From assembly GCA_910575755.1 (NCBI GenBank), contig CAJTFO010000004.1, forward strand, positions 16,494-80,493: a stretch of 64,000 nucleotides of DNA. The letters run 5' to 3'. The translations under genes and the position numbers were made by a program. The notes beneath the pieces were generated by a model. The model did not search any database and was not told the origin of the DNA. It worked only from the letters and a program-made list of their open reading frames with translations. The stretch is from Desulfovibrionaceae bacterium. Lineage in GTDB: Bacteria > Desulfobacterota > Desulfovibrionia > Desulfovibrionales > Desulfovibrionaceae. Below, piece by piece: positions 7,465 to 23,582 of this stretch. Position 1 is the stretch's first letter, and each line of letters begins with the position of its first letter.

Positions 7465-8886
7465 TCAGACCCGGCGCAACACCGCCCCGTACATGCCTTC
7501 CAGCCAGGGATGCGCATGCGGGGTCTGCCACTGACGCAGCAGGGTCAGTTCAGGCCGTGCCCGCAACAGGCGGGCCACGGCCTGTTCATTTTCCGCAGGG
7601 TTCAGGGTGCAGGTGATGTAGGCCAGTTCCCGCCCCGGCTGCAACAGGCCGCCGAGGCTGTTCAGCAGGCCACGCTGCAAGTGCGCAAGCTGCGCCAGAT
7701 CCGCCGGAGCACTCCCGAAGCGTTTGCGGATGTCCGGTCGCCTGGCCAGCACGCCCAGACCGCTGCACGGCGCGTCCAGAAGAATATGACCGTTCCAGCC
7801 GGACAGGGGCGGCCTTGCCGCGTCTGTCAGACAAACAGCCGGAACCGGCAGGCGCAACTGACGGCACATATTCGGAAGATGGCGCAAACGGGACCAGGAA
7901 CGATCCGTGCTCAGGGCCACATCCGCTCCCCGCTCCAGCAGAACCGCGCTCTTGCCGCCAAAGCCGGCGCAGGCGTCCCAGATTTTACCCTGCCAACGGC
8001 TCAGGCCCAGCTCTTCCAGCGCCAGTTGCGAAGCAGCGGACTGAAAGGAAAGCGCCCCACTCCGCCGCCATTGCTCCAGACTCCTGCCCAGCGCTTCGGC
8101 AGGCAGGGCCCCCGGCGCGAAAGCGACGCCCCACAGGCCCACAGCCTGCCCGCATTCCTTTTCCGCAAGGGCAAGCAGGGCCGCGCGCAGGTCTGACGCA
8201 AACGCATGGCGGGCATTGATGCGCAAGCCGGTCCAGGGCCGCAGGGAAGAGCGCCGCATCAGCAGGCGCGCATTCTCCTCGCCGTACGCCGCAAGCCAGA
8301 TGTCCGCAATGCGGCGAGGCAAACCGTAATAGCGGCACAACCCGTCCCAGGCATCGCAGGCTGCACTTCCGGCGCTTTCGCCGTAAAATTCAGGCCTGCC
8401 CACAGCCGCGCCGAAACGCTGGATGGAACGCAGGGCGCCGTTGGCCACCCGCGCCAGCGAAGGGCCAAACAGGCGTTGCGCCTGCTCCACCGCGCCGTGT
8501 ACCGCCGCATGATCAGGAACCCGCTCCTGAAACAGCAGGGCATAGACCGCAAGCTCAAGAATATGCAGCAGAAGAGAGGGCAGACGATCAGGCCGGGGCA
8601 GAACCCGGCTCAGAAGATACGCAATGCGGATTTCGGCGCGCAACACGCCGTAAACCAGTTCAGAACAGAGATGGCGTTCCTGCGGGGGCAACGCGGTCTC
8701 CCGTTCTGATGAACCAGGCCGCCTGTCGCCGTCCAGGGCGGCGGACAGGGCTTCCTGCGCGCTCAGCCCCGCGTCCGTCAGCAGGAGCGCGTGCAAAGCG
8801 GCCCTGCGTCCGTCACGCGGCAATTTTTTCAAGAGCCGCAAAGGGGCCGCGCTCCGGCCTGACACAGCACGCCTGCCCCCGCTCAC
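7465..8886 (-). CDS. rsmB: 16S rRNA (cytosine-C5) methyltransferase, RsmB/Sun family
   Basis: RsmB methylates C967 of 16S rRNA using S-adenosylmethionine. The 473-residue protein has a NusB-like RNA-binding domain (about residues 10-150). The Rossmann methyltransferase domain then carries the catalytic motifs LLDAPCSGLG (motif IV Cys) and YITCTLNPAENE (motif VI Cys). The glycine-rich SAM motif appears as IWDACAGFGGKSA. The start is a GTG at 8886-8884, overlapping the stop of the DUF116 gene (GTGA). It belongs to a translation-linked cluster def-fmt-DUF116-rsmB. A second paralogue lies at 30692-31987. Confidence 0.9.
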   Translation of the reverse strand: MSGGRRAVSGRSAAPLRLLKKLPRDGRRAALHALLLTDAGLSAQEALSAALDGDRRPGSSERETALPPQERHLCSELVYGVLRAEIRIAYLLSRVLPRPDRLPSLLLHILELAVYALLFQERVPDHAAVHGAVEQAQRLFGPSLARVANGALRSIQRFGAAVGRPEFYGESAGSAACDAWDGLCRYYGLPRRIADIWLAAYGEENARLLMRRSSLRPWTGLRINARHAFASDLRAALLALAEKECGQAVGLWGVAFAPGALPAEALGRSLEQWRRSGALSFQSAASQLALEELGLSRWQGKIWDACAGFGGKSAVLLERGADVALSTDRSWSRLRHLPNMCRQLRLPVPAVCLTDAARPPLSGWNGHILLDAPCSGLGVLARRPDIRKRFGSAPADLAQLAHLQRGLLNSLGGLLQPGRELAYITCTLNPAENEQAVARLLRARPELTLLRQWQTPHAHPWLEGMYGAVLRRV

Positions 8887-9716
8887 GCCTGCCCCCCCTG
8901 CTCCGCATCCGCAACTGTGTCTGAAAGACCAAGAAAAAGACGAATGCTCTCTTCAAGGCCCGCCAGCGGAACCAGGGTATCCAGGCAGGGACCGCAGGGC
9001 CGCTGGTTGAGCACCCCGAAAACCGGCAGAGGATAACTGTCCTGAATACCGGAAGTCAGGTCGCGTTCGCAGGCCACAGCCACAATGCAGCGCGGCCTGG
9101 TCTGAACCACAATGCGGCGGGCAATGGTTCCGCCCGTGGCGATGGCAAACTGAATACCGTAACGGTCGCGCAAGTTCAGAAGATCGCCCACCTGGCACTT
9201 TCCGCAACGTGCGCAAAGATCCGCCTTATGCCGCAAGCGGCGGGGGCAAAGACTGCTCTGCACGCAATGCGGCAAAAGCAGCAGCAGTTGGCGCGGGGCC
9301 ACAGGGCGGCGCGCCGCCAGCACCAGCTCATTATTGACCTTGATGAAAGAGCGCCGCACCTTGTCGCGCTCAATGCCCACGGCCTTGGCCAGCAATTCCA
9401 TCAGCGGAAAAAACAGGCGGATGATCACATGCCGCAGGCCGCGCATGCCGGGCAGGGGAATGCCTGTGTAGATATGAAAGACCAGGCTGAGGCAAAGCCA
9501 GGCCAGAACCGCAATGCCCAATCCTCCCACCGCCATGCTGAACAGCGGCAGCCAGCGCAGTTCACTCCCCAGGTCGGACCAGGGCAGGATCAGAAAAAAA
9601 CAGAGCGCCAGGCACAGCAGAACGCAAGAGGCCAGCATCAGGCCGATGAAAATCCGCTTGCGGCCGCCGCCGTATTGCTCTGGCGGCAGAGAATAGGGGG
9701 ATTTGCGCAAGAACAT
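8883..9716 (-). CDS. DUF116-family membrane protein with a Cys-rich cluster
   Basis: This appears to be a DUF116 protein, a family of unknown function. Two predicted membrane helices (starting IFIGLMLASC and PLFSMAVGGLGIAV) precede a cytoplasmic domain with CPRRLRHKADLCARCGKC and further cysteines (ACERD, CGPC). That arrangement suggests a metal or Fe-S site. I chose ATG 9716 (277 aa) because GAGG lies a few bases upstream and the protein then begins just before the first helix. Starts at 9806 or 9992 are possible but lack a good ribosome-binding site or overlap fmt. It overlaps rsmB by 4 bp. The recurring linkage with fmt and rsmB suggests a translation or RNA role, but this is inference. 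Confidence 0.8.
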   Translation of the reverse strand: MFLRKSPYSLPPEQYGGGRKRIFIGLMLASCVLLCLALCFFLILPWSDLGSELRWLPLFSMAVGGLGIAVLAWLCLSLVFHIYTGIPLPGMRGLRHVIIRLFFPLMELLAKAVGIERDKVRRSFIKVNNELVLAARRPVAPRQLLLLLPHCVQSSLCPRRLRHKADLCARCGKCQVGDLLNLRDRYGIQFAIATGGTIARRIVVQTRPRCIVAVACERDLTSGIQDSYPLPVFGVLNQRPCGPCLDTLVPLAGLEESIRLFLGLSDTVADAEQGGQA

Positions 9717-9868
9717 GCCGCCTCGATAAAAACGCCCAAACCGTTCCAGGCCTGAAACAGCATAAAAAAGGGCTTCTGACGCTTTCAGACGCACAGGCCG
9801 AAGCATGACGCGTAAAATGAAAAAAACAGCCTCAAATCGCCCGCAATTACAGGCGCCGCTCAGCCCAC

Positions 9869-10861
9869 TCAGCGCGGCGCCGCCGCGCGGCCGCAAATAC
9901 CCTCGGGCAGTCCGCGCAAATACCCGTTGATGAAATCGCGCACAGGCATGTTCTTGCGGCCCTGCGGACGCACAAGAGAAAGCCTGTACCAACGGTCGGC
10001 GCAGGCCACGCTCAAACCACGGGCATCGTGCCGCACATCGCCGGGCCGCGCGCCGTCAGCGCTCTCCTCCACCGCACCGGGCGCAAGCAGAAGGTGCAGC
10101 GCCTGCGCCTCTCCTGTCAGGTCAAAGACCACGCGCGCGCCGGGCCAGGGCGTCACGCCGCGAATGCAGGCATGCACTTCAGCCGCGGGGCGCGCCCAGT
10201 CAATACAGCCATCTTCCCTGGTGATCTTGGCCGCGTAGCTGACGCCATCCTCATCCTGCGCCCGCGCCACCGCCCGACCGTCCAGCAGGTCATCCAGCAC
10301 GCGGAGCAGCAGATCAGCCCCCAGACGGGCCAAAGCGTCATGCAGACTGCCCGCCGTATGTTCGCCGATGGGCAAGGCCGCGTCGGCATACACCGGCCCG
10401 GCGTCCAGCCGGCTGACCATGCGCATGATGGCCACCCCGCTTTGCGCGTCAGGCCCCCAGTTTTCCATAATGGCTCGCTGAATGGGCGCCGCGCCGCGGT
10501 AACGCGGCAAAAGCGAGGCATGCACATTGATGGGGGCCAGCCGTGGCGCGGCCAGCACGGCATCCGGCAAAATCAGGCCATAGGCGGCGACAACCAGCAC
10601 ATCCGGCCGCAGAGCAGCCAGCTCAGCCTGAGCCTCGTCATTTTTCAGGCTTTGCGGCTGGAGCGCCGGCAGACCCAATTCCCGCGCCAGACGCTTGACC
10701 GGGGAAGGCGTCAGCTTGTGACCGCGCCCGGCGGGGCGGTCCGGCTGCGTGTATACCGCAACAATTTCGCCGCGCGGCCATTGCGCAAGCGCCTTGAGGA
10801 TCACCCCCGCGAAATCTGGCGTGCCCATGAAAACTAGACGGCATTTTTGCGCTTGAGCCAT
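9869..10861 (-). CDS. fmt: Methionyl-tRNA formyltransferase
   Basis: Fmt formylates the methionine on initiator tRNA with 10-formyl-tetrahydrofolate. The 330-residue protein shows the N-terminal Rossmann start RLVFMGTPDFA and the signature SLLPRYRGAAPIQ, with the preceding INVHA carrying catalytic Asn and His. A C-terminal OB-like domain begins around residue 210. The start overlaps the 3' end of def by 28 bp, the usual def-fmt arrangement, in which one enzyme adds the formyl group and the other removes it. Confidence 0.95.
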   Translation of the reverse strand: MAQAQKCRLVFMGTPDFAGVILKALAQWPRGEIVAVYTQPDRPAGRGHKLTPSPVKRLARELGLPALQPQSLKNDEAQAELAALRPDVLVVAAYGLILPDAVLAAPRLAPINVHASLLPRYRGAAPIQRAIMENWGPDAQSGVAIMRMVSRLDAGPVYADAALPIGEHTAGSLHDALARLGADLLLRVLDDLLDGRAVARAQDEDGVSYAAKITREDGCIDWARPAAEVHACIRGVTPWPGARVVFDLTGEAQALHLLLAPGAVEESADGARPGDVRHDARGLSVACADRWYRLSLVRPQGRKNMPVRDFINGYLRGLPEGICGRAAAPR

Positions 10862-11352
10862 TTTTTTACCTTGCTGTCATACAGCGTGCGCCGCAGGCGG
10901 CTGATCCTGTCAATGAACAACACGCCGTCCAGGTGATCGGCTTCGTGCTGCATGACAATGGCCGGAAAACCTTCCAGCTCTTCCTCAACGCTGTTTCCCT
11001 CAAGGTCCGTGGCCCTGAGCAGGACACGGCTCTTGCGGGTCACGTCCGCCCGGTAATTCAGGGGCACGGACAAGCAGCCCTCCAGCTCGCTGACCACATC
11101 CTCGCCGCAAAGCTCCAGCACGGGATTGATCAGCACGCGGGGCTGTCTCTTCTCATCCTTGCCCGCCGGGTCCATGACCAGCATGCGGATATTGCGCCCC
11201 ACCTGCGGCGCGGCCAGACCCACGCCGGGCGCGTTGTACATGGTTTCCAGCATGTCGGCGGCCAGACGGCGAATCTCGTCCGTCACTTCCGCCACAGGTT
11301 CGCACGGCTGTTTCAGACGCGGATCGGGATAGGTCACAATATCAAGAATCAT
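10834..11352 (-). CDS. def: Peptide deformylase
   Basis: Def removes the formyl group from new proteins, using a metal bound by one Cys and two His. All three family motifs are present: GVGLAAPQVG near residue 44, EGCLSVP with the metal Cys, and QHEADHLDGVLF with HExxH-type metal ligands and the catalytic Glu. At 172 residues it matches the usual bacterial length. It starts with ATG at 11352 and overlaps fmt by 28 bp. aspS ends upstream at 11396, so the run aspS-def-fmt may be co-transcribed. Confidence 0.95.
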   Translation of the reverse strand: MILDIVTYPDPRLKQPCEPVAEVTDEIRRLAADMLETMYNAPGVGLAAPQVGRNIRMLVMDPAGKDEKRQPRVLINPVLELCGEDVVSELEGCLSVPLNYRADVTRKSRVLLRATDLEGNSVEEELEGFPAIVMQHEADHLDGVLFIDRISRLRRTLYDSKVKKWLKRKNAV

Positions 11353-11395
11353 GCTTTTGAAGCTCCCCCCAAAGCCTTTTCAGAGCAAAAATAGT

Positions 11396-13252
11396 CTATG
11401 CCTGAGCCGCGCCGCCCTGTCCGGTCTCGCTTTCCCTGGCGGGTTGCTCGCGCAGGCGCAGGCCCAGTTCACGCAATTGCCTGGCCGCCACCGGAGCCGG
11501 GGCCTCGGTCAGCAGGCAGGTGGCCTTCTGGGTCTTGGGGAAGGCGATGACGTCGCGAATGCTGGACGCCCCGGCCAGCAGCATGACCAGACGATCCAGA
11601 CCAAAAGCCAGACCGCCGTGCGGCGGCGCGCCCTGCTCCAGCGCCTGGATCAGAAAGCCGAACTGCGCTTGAGCCTGTTCAGGCGTAAAGCCCAGCGCTT
11701 CAAACATCCGGCGCTGCACATCGCCCGAATGAATGCGAATGGAGCCGCCGCCCACTTCATTACCGTTGAGCACCATGTCGTAGGCGCGGGCGCGGGCGCG
11801 GGCCGGATCGTCGCGCATCAGCTCCAGATGGCCGGGCGCGGGCGAAGTGAAGGGATGGTGACAGGCCACATAGCGCTTTTCCTCCTGGTCATATTCATAG
11901 AGGGGGAAATCCGTAACCCAGAGAAAATTGAAGCTGTTTTCCGGGATAAGCCCAAGCTGCCCGGCCAGATGCACCCGCAGATTGCCCAGAGCCGCGTTGA
12001 CCATATCCGGTTCGCCTGCCTGGAAAAACACGATATCGCCCACCTGAAGATCAAGGGCCTGCGCAATGCCCTTGCGTTCTTCCTCGGACAGAAACTTGGC
12101 GATGGGCGACTGCCATTCGTCGGCCTTGATCTTGATCCAGGCCAGACCCTGCGCGCCGTAAATCTTCACAAATTCGGTGAAGGCGTCAATTTCCTTGCGG
12201 GTCATGGATTCGCCGCCCGGCACTTTCATGCCCTTGACCAGTCTGGCCTGGGCAAAAAGCTTGAAGCCGGAACCGCGCACAATATCCGTAATATCCTTGA
12301 GTTCCAGGCCAAAGCGCGTGTCGGGCTTGTCCACGCCATAACGCGCCATAGCCTCATCCCAGCGCATGCGCGGGAAGGGCAGGCTGAGTTCCCTGCCCAT
12401 GACCTCCCTGAAGACGCGGGCCATGAGGCCCTCGGCCATGGACATGACCTTTTCCTCATCCACAAAGCTCATTTCAATATCCACCTGAGTGAACTCAGGC
12501 TGGCGGTCGGCGCGCAAATCCTCGTCGCGGAAACAGCGCACGATCTGAAAATAACGATCCAGGCCGGAAACCATGAGCAGTTGCTTGAAAAGCTGCGGCG
12601 ACTGCGGCAGGGCGTAAAACTCGCCGGGGTTCAGACGGCTGGGAACCAGAAAGTCGCGCGCGCCTTCGGGCGTGGATTTGGTCAGCACCGGGGTTTCCAC
12701 TTCCACAAAGCCATCCTCGTCCAGATAGCGGCGGATGGTCTGGGCCACCTTGTGGCGCAGGCGCAAATTTTCCTGCATGCGCGGACGGCGCAGGTCCAGA
12801 TAACGCCAGGCAAGACGCAGGTTCTCGCCCGCTTCGCAACGGTCCTCAATGGGAAAAGGCGGCGTCTTGGAGGTGTTCAGCAGCTTCCATTCATGGGCCA
12901 CCACCTCAATTTCACCGGTGATCAGTGTGCTGTTGACCATGCCTTCAGGCCGGGGGCGCACCCTGCCCCTGACAGCCAGCACATATTCCGAACGCAGGAT
13001 ATGCGCGTTTTCATGGGCCGCCGGGGCGATATCAGGGCTGAAAACCACCTGGGTCAAACCGTCGCGGTCGCGCAGGTCAACAAAAATCAGGCCGCCGTGG
13101 TCGCGTCGGTACTGCACCCAGCCCATCAGGCAGACTTCGGCCGCGTCGTCGGCCAGAGTGAGCTGACCGCAGGAGTGACTGCGCTGCCAGTCGCCCAGGT
13201 CTTCAATGAATTTCTGATGTTCCTGCTGTATGTCCTGCGTTTGCTCAGTCAT
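11396..13252 (-). CDS. aspS: Aspartyl-tRNA synthetase
   Basis: AspRS charges tRNA-Asp. At 618 residues it is the long bacterial type. It has an N-terminal OB-fold anticodon domain (about 1-125), class II motif 2 around [14 protein letters not shown] with the catalytic Arg, an inserted GAD domain in the middle, and motif 3 in [12 protein letters not shown]. Whether it also charges tRNA-Asn cannot be settled here. ATG 13252 overlaps the end of hisS by 8 bp, so hisS-aspS form one transcriptional unit. Confidence 0.95.
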   Translation of the reverse strand: MTEQTQDIQQEHQKFIEDLGDWQRSHSCGQLTLADDAAEVCLMGWVQYRRDHGGLIFVDLRDRDGLTQVVFSPDIAPAAHENAHILRSEYVLAVRGRVRPRPEGMVNSTLITGEIEVVAHEWKLLNTSKTPPFPIEDRCEAGENLRLAWRYLDLRRPRMQENLRLRHKVAQTIRRYLDEDGFVEVETPVLTKSTPEGARDFLVPSRLNPGEFYALPQSPQLFKQLLMVSGLDRYFQIVRCFRDEDLRADRQPEFTQVDIEMSFVDEEKVMSMAEGLMARVFREVMGRELSLPFPRMRWDEAMARYGVDKPDTRFGLELKDITDIVRGSGFKLFAQARLVKGMKVPGGESMTRKEIDAFTEFVKIYGAQGLAWIKIKADEWQSPIAKFLSEEERKGIAQALDLQVGDIVFFQAGEPDMVNAALGNLRVHLAGQLGLIPENSFNFLWVTDFPLYEYDQEEKRYVACHHPFTSPAPGHLELMRDDPARARARAYDMVLNGNEVGGGSIRIHSGDVQRRMFEALGFTPEQAQAQFGFLIQALEQGAPPHGGLAFGLDRLVMLLAGASSIRDVIAFPKTQKATCLLTEAPAPVAARQLRELGLRLREQPARESETGQGGAAQA

Positions 13253-14504
13253 TGGCTGTTCCCGTTTGCTTCAGGTAAAGAATTGCGTCGGCCTGCGGCA
13301 GGCTGCGCTGCTCGCCGCTGTCCAGATGTTTGATGCTCACGTCGCCCCTGGCCACTTCGTCCGGTCCTATGATCAGACAGCAGCGCGCGCCTGATTTGCC
13401 GGCCTGGCGCATCAGGCTTTTGAAGCCGCCGGCGCTGAAATTCATTTCTCCGCGCAGGCCGGCGGCGCGAAGTTTCTGGGCCAGGGCAAAGGCCTGCATG
13501 CGCCCCCCCTCCTCCATGCCCAGCAGATAAAAATCGGGCCGCTGTTCCGCGCCGTCGCCCAGAAGCAGGGCCAGACGCTCCATGCCGCAGGCAAAGCCCA
13601 CGCCGGGCGCGTCCGGTCCGCCCAGACTCCTGATCAGGCCGTCATAGCGGCCTCCGCCAGCCACGGCGGACTGCGCGCCAATGCTCCCGCTTACCACCTC
13701 AAAGGTGGTCCGGCAATAATAGTCCAGCCCGCGCACCAGGCGGTGATCCAGCTCCAGCGGAAGTTCTTCAGCCCGCAGCATGCTCAGAACGGTTTCAAAA
13801 TGGGCCTTGCAGTCCGGACAGTTGTAATCCGCCAGCCGGGGCGCATTATCGGTCAGTGCGCGGCAGCCGGGCTGCTTGCAGTCCAGCACGCGCAGGGGAT
13901 TGCTCTCCACACGGCGGGCGCAGTCCGGGCAAAGGGCATGGCGGTCCACGCCGCGCAGATAGTTCAGCAGGGCTTCCTTGAAGCGCGGACGGCATTCCGC
14001 GCAGCCCAGGGAGTTGAGCTTGAGGGTCAGTTCCCCAAGCCCCAGGGCGCGCAGAAAACGCATCAGCATGATGATCAGTTCCGCATCGGCCAGCGGGCTT
14101 TGCGAGCCCAGACATTCGCAGTTGATCTGGTGGAACTGGCGCATGCGGCCCTTCTGGGGGCGCTCATAACGGAACATGGGACCGGTGGTGAAAAGACGGC
14201 TGACCGCTTCGCGGTTGGCCAGACCCGCCTCAATATAGGCGCGCATGACCCCGGCCGTGGCTTCGGGGCGCAGGGTCAGGGAGCGGCCCTTGCGATCCGG
14301 GAAGGTATACATCTCTTTCTGCACCACGTCGGTTTCCTCACCGATGGAGCGCTGGAAAAGTTCCGTAAACTCCAGGAGCGGCGTGCGCAATTCCACAAAA
14401 CCGTAACGGCTGAAAATATCCCGCGCGCAGTTTTCCATGCGGGTGAACTGGTCGCTGCGGGGCGGAAGCATATCCGCAAAACCCTTGATGCGTGCAATGC
14501 TCAT
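13245..14504 (-). CDS. hisS: Histidyl-tRNA synthetase
   Basis: HisRS charges tRNA-His. The 419-residue protein shows class II motif 1 in the N-terminal region and motif 2 as [21 protein letters not shown]. The histidine-binding segments [15 protein letters not shown] and GGRYDGLI are present, and a C-terminal anticodon domain follows. A four-Cys insertion around residues 150-220 ([20 protein letters not shown]) fits a zinc-ribbon-like insert found in some HisRS. It starts at ATG 14504 and overlaps aspS by 8 bp. Confidence 0.95.
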   Translation of the reverse strand: MSIARIKGFADMLPPRSDQFTRMENCARDIFSRYGFVELRTPLLEFTELFQRSIGEETDVVQKEMYTFPDRKGRSLTLRPEATAGVMRAYIEAGLANREAVSRLFTTGPMFRYERPQKGRMRQFHQINCECLGSQSPLADAELIIMLMRFLRALGLGELTLKLNSLGCAECRPRFKEALLNYLRGVDRHALCPDCARRVESNPLRVLDCKQPGCRALTDNAPRLADYNCPDCKAHFETVLSMLRAEELPLELDHRLVRGLDYYCRTTFEVVSGSIGAQSAVAGGGRYDGLIRSLGGPDAPGVGFACGMERLALLLGDGAEQRPDFYLLGMEEGGRMQAFALAQKLRAAGLRGEMNFSAGGFKSLMRQAGKSGARCCLIIGPDEVARGDVSIKHLDSGEQRSLPQADAILYLKQTGTAND

Positions 14505-14596
14505 ACTATCCTCTGCTGATCTCTATGGACCCTTGAAACCGTAGCGGCCCTCTATCTTGTCAGCGCCGCGGCGTCAAGCCGGGCGGCATAAAGGCC

Positions 14597-15997
14597 CTAG
14601 CGGACGCCGCAGGCCCCTTCCAGCCGGTATTTCCCGCATTCGCCGCAGGGCACGGGATATTCGCCGGTGAAACAGGCCAGGCAATAGCTGTCCGAATGCA
14701 TGACAGAGCGCAACAGGCCGTCAATGCTCAGATAATGCAGAGAATCCACATCCAGTCGGCTGACGATCTCCGGCAGGGTGCACTGGGCCGCAATGAGTTC
14801 GCCGCGCGAGGAAAAGTCAATGCCGTAATGGCAGGGATACTTGACCGGCGGACAGGAAATGCGGATATGCACTTCCCTGGCGCCCAGTTCGCGCAGTTTT
14901 TTCACGCGGGTGATCATGGTGGTGCCGCGCACTATGGAGTCGTCAACAATACAGATCTTCTTGCCTTCGATCATGGCCCGCACCGGATTGATTTTCACCC
15001 GCACGCCAAAGTTGCGCATGCTCTGGGTGGGCTGGATGAAGGTGCGCCCCACATAGTGGTTGCGTATCATGGCATGTTCATAGGGCAGTTCCGCGCATTG
15101 GGCGAAGCCCACGGCCGAATATACCCCGGAATCCGGAAAAGGCAGCACAAAATCCACATCCGGCGTGGATTCGTGCGCCAGTTGCCAGCCCATCTGCTTG
15201 CGGCAAAGATAAACCTGCTCATTGAAAACATAGGAATCAGGCCTGGCGAAATAAATCAGCTCAAAGATGCACTGGCGCGGTTTTTCGGGCAGTGCCCCCT
15301 GCAAGCGCTCACTGCGTTCGCCCTGGGAGTCCACAATAATCATTTCGCCCGGTTCCACCGAACGTTCGTACTCGGCTTCCAGCAGATCAAAGGCGCAGGT
15401 TTCGGAAGCAAAGACCGGCATGCCGTCCAGACGGCCCAGCGCCAGGGGGTGAAAACCGAAAGGATCGCGCACGGCGATCAGGGTTGAACCGGCCATCACC
15501 AGCAGGCAATACGCGCCGCGCACCTGCGCGCAGGCTTCGCGCACGGCGTCGGAAAGATTGTGACGCCGCAGGGCCCGCACCAGCAGGTGCATGAAAATTT
15601 CCGTGTCATTGCTTGTGGAAAAGATGGCTCCCTCATTTTCCAGCTTTTCGCGCAATTCTCCGGCATTGACCAGATTGCCGTTGTGGGCCAAAGCTATGTC
15701 CTGTCCCTTGTAATGAGCCAGAAAAGGCTGGGCGTTGCAATTGGAGGAACGGCCCGTGGTGGAATAGCGCACATGGCCCACGGCAGTGCGACCGGTGAGA
15801 GAGCGCAGACTGCTTTCGGTAAAAATGTCGGGGACCAGACCCATGCCCTTGTATTCGTGCACGCCGTCCGCATCGCGGGTGACTATGCCCGCGCTTTCCT
15901 GACCGCGGTGCTGCTGGGCATAAAGGCCAAAATAGGCCAGACGGGCCGCATCCGCATGCTCATAAATGCCAAAAAGGCCACATTCGTGCCGAATCAT
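14597..15997 (-). CDS. purF: Amidophosphoribosyltransferase
   Basis: PurF carries out the first committed step of purine synthesis, PRPP plus glutamine to phosphoribosylamine. After a five-residue leader, Cys6 in HECGLFGIYEH should become the N-terminal nucleophile of the glutaminase domain. The PRPP-binding loop is seen as IVDDSIVRGTTM. The C-terminal segment CLACFTGEYPVPCGECG, together with an internal Cys, fits the Bacillus-type enzyme with a structural 4Fe-4S cluster. At 466 residues it is full length. It follows the TPR lipoprotein by 4 bp and probably belongs to the gyrA transcript. Confidence 0.95.
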   Translation of the reverse strand: MIRHECGLFGIYEHADAARLAYFGLYAQQHRGQESAGIVTRDADGVHEYKGMGLVPDIFTESSLRSLTGRTAVGHVRYSTTGRSSNCNAQPFLAHYKGQDIALAHNGNLVNAGELREKLENEGAIFSTSNDTEIFMHLLVRALRRHNLSDAVREACAQVRGAYCLLVMAGSTLIAVRDPFGFHPLALGRLDGMPVFASETCAFDLLEAEYERSVEPGEMIIVDSQGERSERLQGALPEKPRQCIFELIYFARPDSYVFNEQVYLCRKQMGWQLAHESTPDVDFVLPFPDSGVYSAVGFAQCAELPYEHAMIRNHYVGRTFIQPTQSMRNFGVRVKINPVRAMIEGKKICIVDDSIVRGTTMITRVKKLRELGAREVHIRISCPPVKYPCHYGIDFSSRGELIAAQCTLPEIVSRLDVDSLHYLSIDGLLRSVMHSDSYCLACFTGEYPVPCGECGKYRLEGACGVR

Positions 15998-16001
15998 ATG
16001 C

Positions 16002-16800
16002 TTATTTCGCCTGCTTCTTCAGTTTTTTGCGCAAATGCGCAATGCGATTATCCATAACCGACGGATTGGGATATTCGTCGCGCGCCAGTTCAAATTGTTT
16101 CAGAGCTTCCGCGCTCCGGCCCAGTTGTTCCAGAGCGTCGCCCAGCAGATATCCGCTCAGCCCCCGCAGATTTTTGTCCGGCCCGCTGTCCAGAATCTGC
16201 TGGCAAAGATCCACCACTTCCTGCCAGCGTTCGCGGGCCATGTTCTGATCCGCCAGATCATACATGCACATCATCTTGTCATGGTCCGGCAGAGGCAGGG
16301 ACAGACATTGCTGCAAGGTTTCCTCGCCGGCCTCAAAACGCCGCTGGCTGAACTGCATGGAGGCCAGATGACGATAGCCTTCCACGGTTTCCTGTGCGGT
16401 CAGACCCGTCAGACCTGTATAGGCGCTCCAGGCTTCCGCTGCCCGGTCATAACGCCGCAGGCTTTCATTAAGGCGGCCCGTGCGCTCCAGAACCAGCTTG
16501 ACGCGGGCATCGTCGTCCGCGTATTCCGCCAGCATGACCTCCAGATATTCCAGAGTGGCGCGCGCTTCGGGATTGGCGGAATTGACCACGGTCAGCAATT
16601 GCTGCCAGGCCTCCCAGCGCTTGTCCGGATTCTGTTCTTCACGCAGATAGCGTTCCAGCAGGCGCTCGGCCAGGGGCCAGTTGCGCTCAACCACCGCGGC
16701 GCGCGCCGCGCCGAGGTCGTCCGCCAGCAGCGCGTTCTGTTCACAACCGGCGGACAGACTGGCCCAGAGAACCAGAGCTGACAGAAAACAGAACCGAATG

Positions 16801-16808
<8 letters not shown>
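16002..16808 (-). CDS. TPR-like lipoprotein
   Basis: A signal peptide with lipobox SLSAGC (lipidated Cys22) starts the 268-residue protein. The rest is helical with several degenerate tetratricopeptide-like units, such as [15 protein letters not shown] and [28 protein letters not shown]. It is probably a periplasmic or outer-membrane-linked scaffold protein of unknown partner. The start at 16808 overlaps the gyrA stop codon region by 8 bp, and purF begins 4 bp after its stop. This tight packing suggests coupling with gyrA and purF, although no functional link is obvious. Confidence 0.8.
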
Positions 16809-19359
<2,551 letters not shown>

Positions 19360-19418
19360 GTTGGCCTCACGGGTAAAATATCAACTGTGGCCGCGCCGCG
19401 CGCGACCGGCAAAACAAC

Positions 19419-19733
19419 TCAGGCTGCTATAAAAAACCTGCCCCATCCGTAAAGAATCAAAAGCAGCGCGCCTTCACTCAGACACACGAGACACACGGCC
19501 CGGAACAGTTTTCCGGCATGAGCCCCGCAGCGTGACGCCATGAACATGAATACCAGAATATTGCTGAACAGAACGGCCACCACGACCGGAAAGACAAACT
19601 CATAGGCCCTGGGCCAGCCTTCCAGCCGGATAGTCAGCACAAGACACATGGTCGCGCAAAGCAGCCAGCCGCCCACGGCTGTCAACCAGGACAGCCAGCC
19701 TGCTGAGGATGTTTCTTCCTTTTTCCTTTCCAT
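19419..19733 (-). CDS. Small uncharacterised membrane protein
   Basis: I do not recognise this 104-residue protein. It has three predicted membrane helices (about residues 15-35, 44-67 and 78-98) and a charged N-terminus (MERKKEE). Its place between gyrB and gyrA on the same strand and the absence of an overlapping better frame support a real gene. The function is unknown. Confidence 0.65.
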   Translation of the reverse strand: MERKKEETSSAGWLSWLTAVGGWLLCATMCLVLTIRLEGWPRAYEFVFPVVVAVLFSNILVFMFMASRCGAHAGKLFRAVCLVCLSEGALLLILYGWGRFFIAA

Positions 19734-19795
19734 GCCTGTTTGTCCGCTTCTTTCAAAAATTTTCCGAACAAATGCTTTCTCAAAGACAATTGGTT

Positions 19796-23436
<3,641 letters not shown>

Positions 23437-23582
23437 ATTTTTTCCTTGCTATTATTAATAGGCGTCTCTTTGTGTCTAACTTTCAGAACAAGCTGGAATA
23501 TTTTGTTTTTTTACGGGCATTTTCAGGGAAACGTCGGAAACGCCACATACATGACGCGTTTTTTCCGGGCCGTGCGTCATGT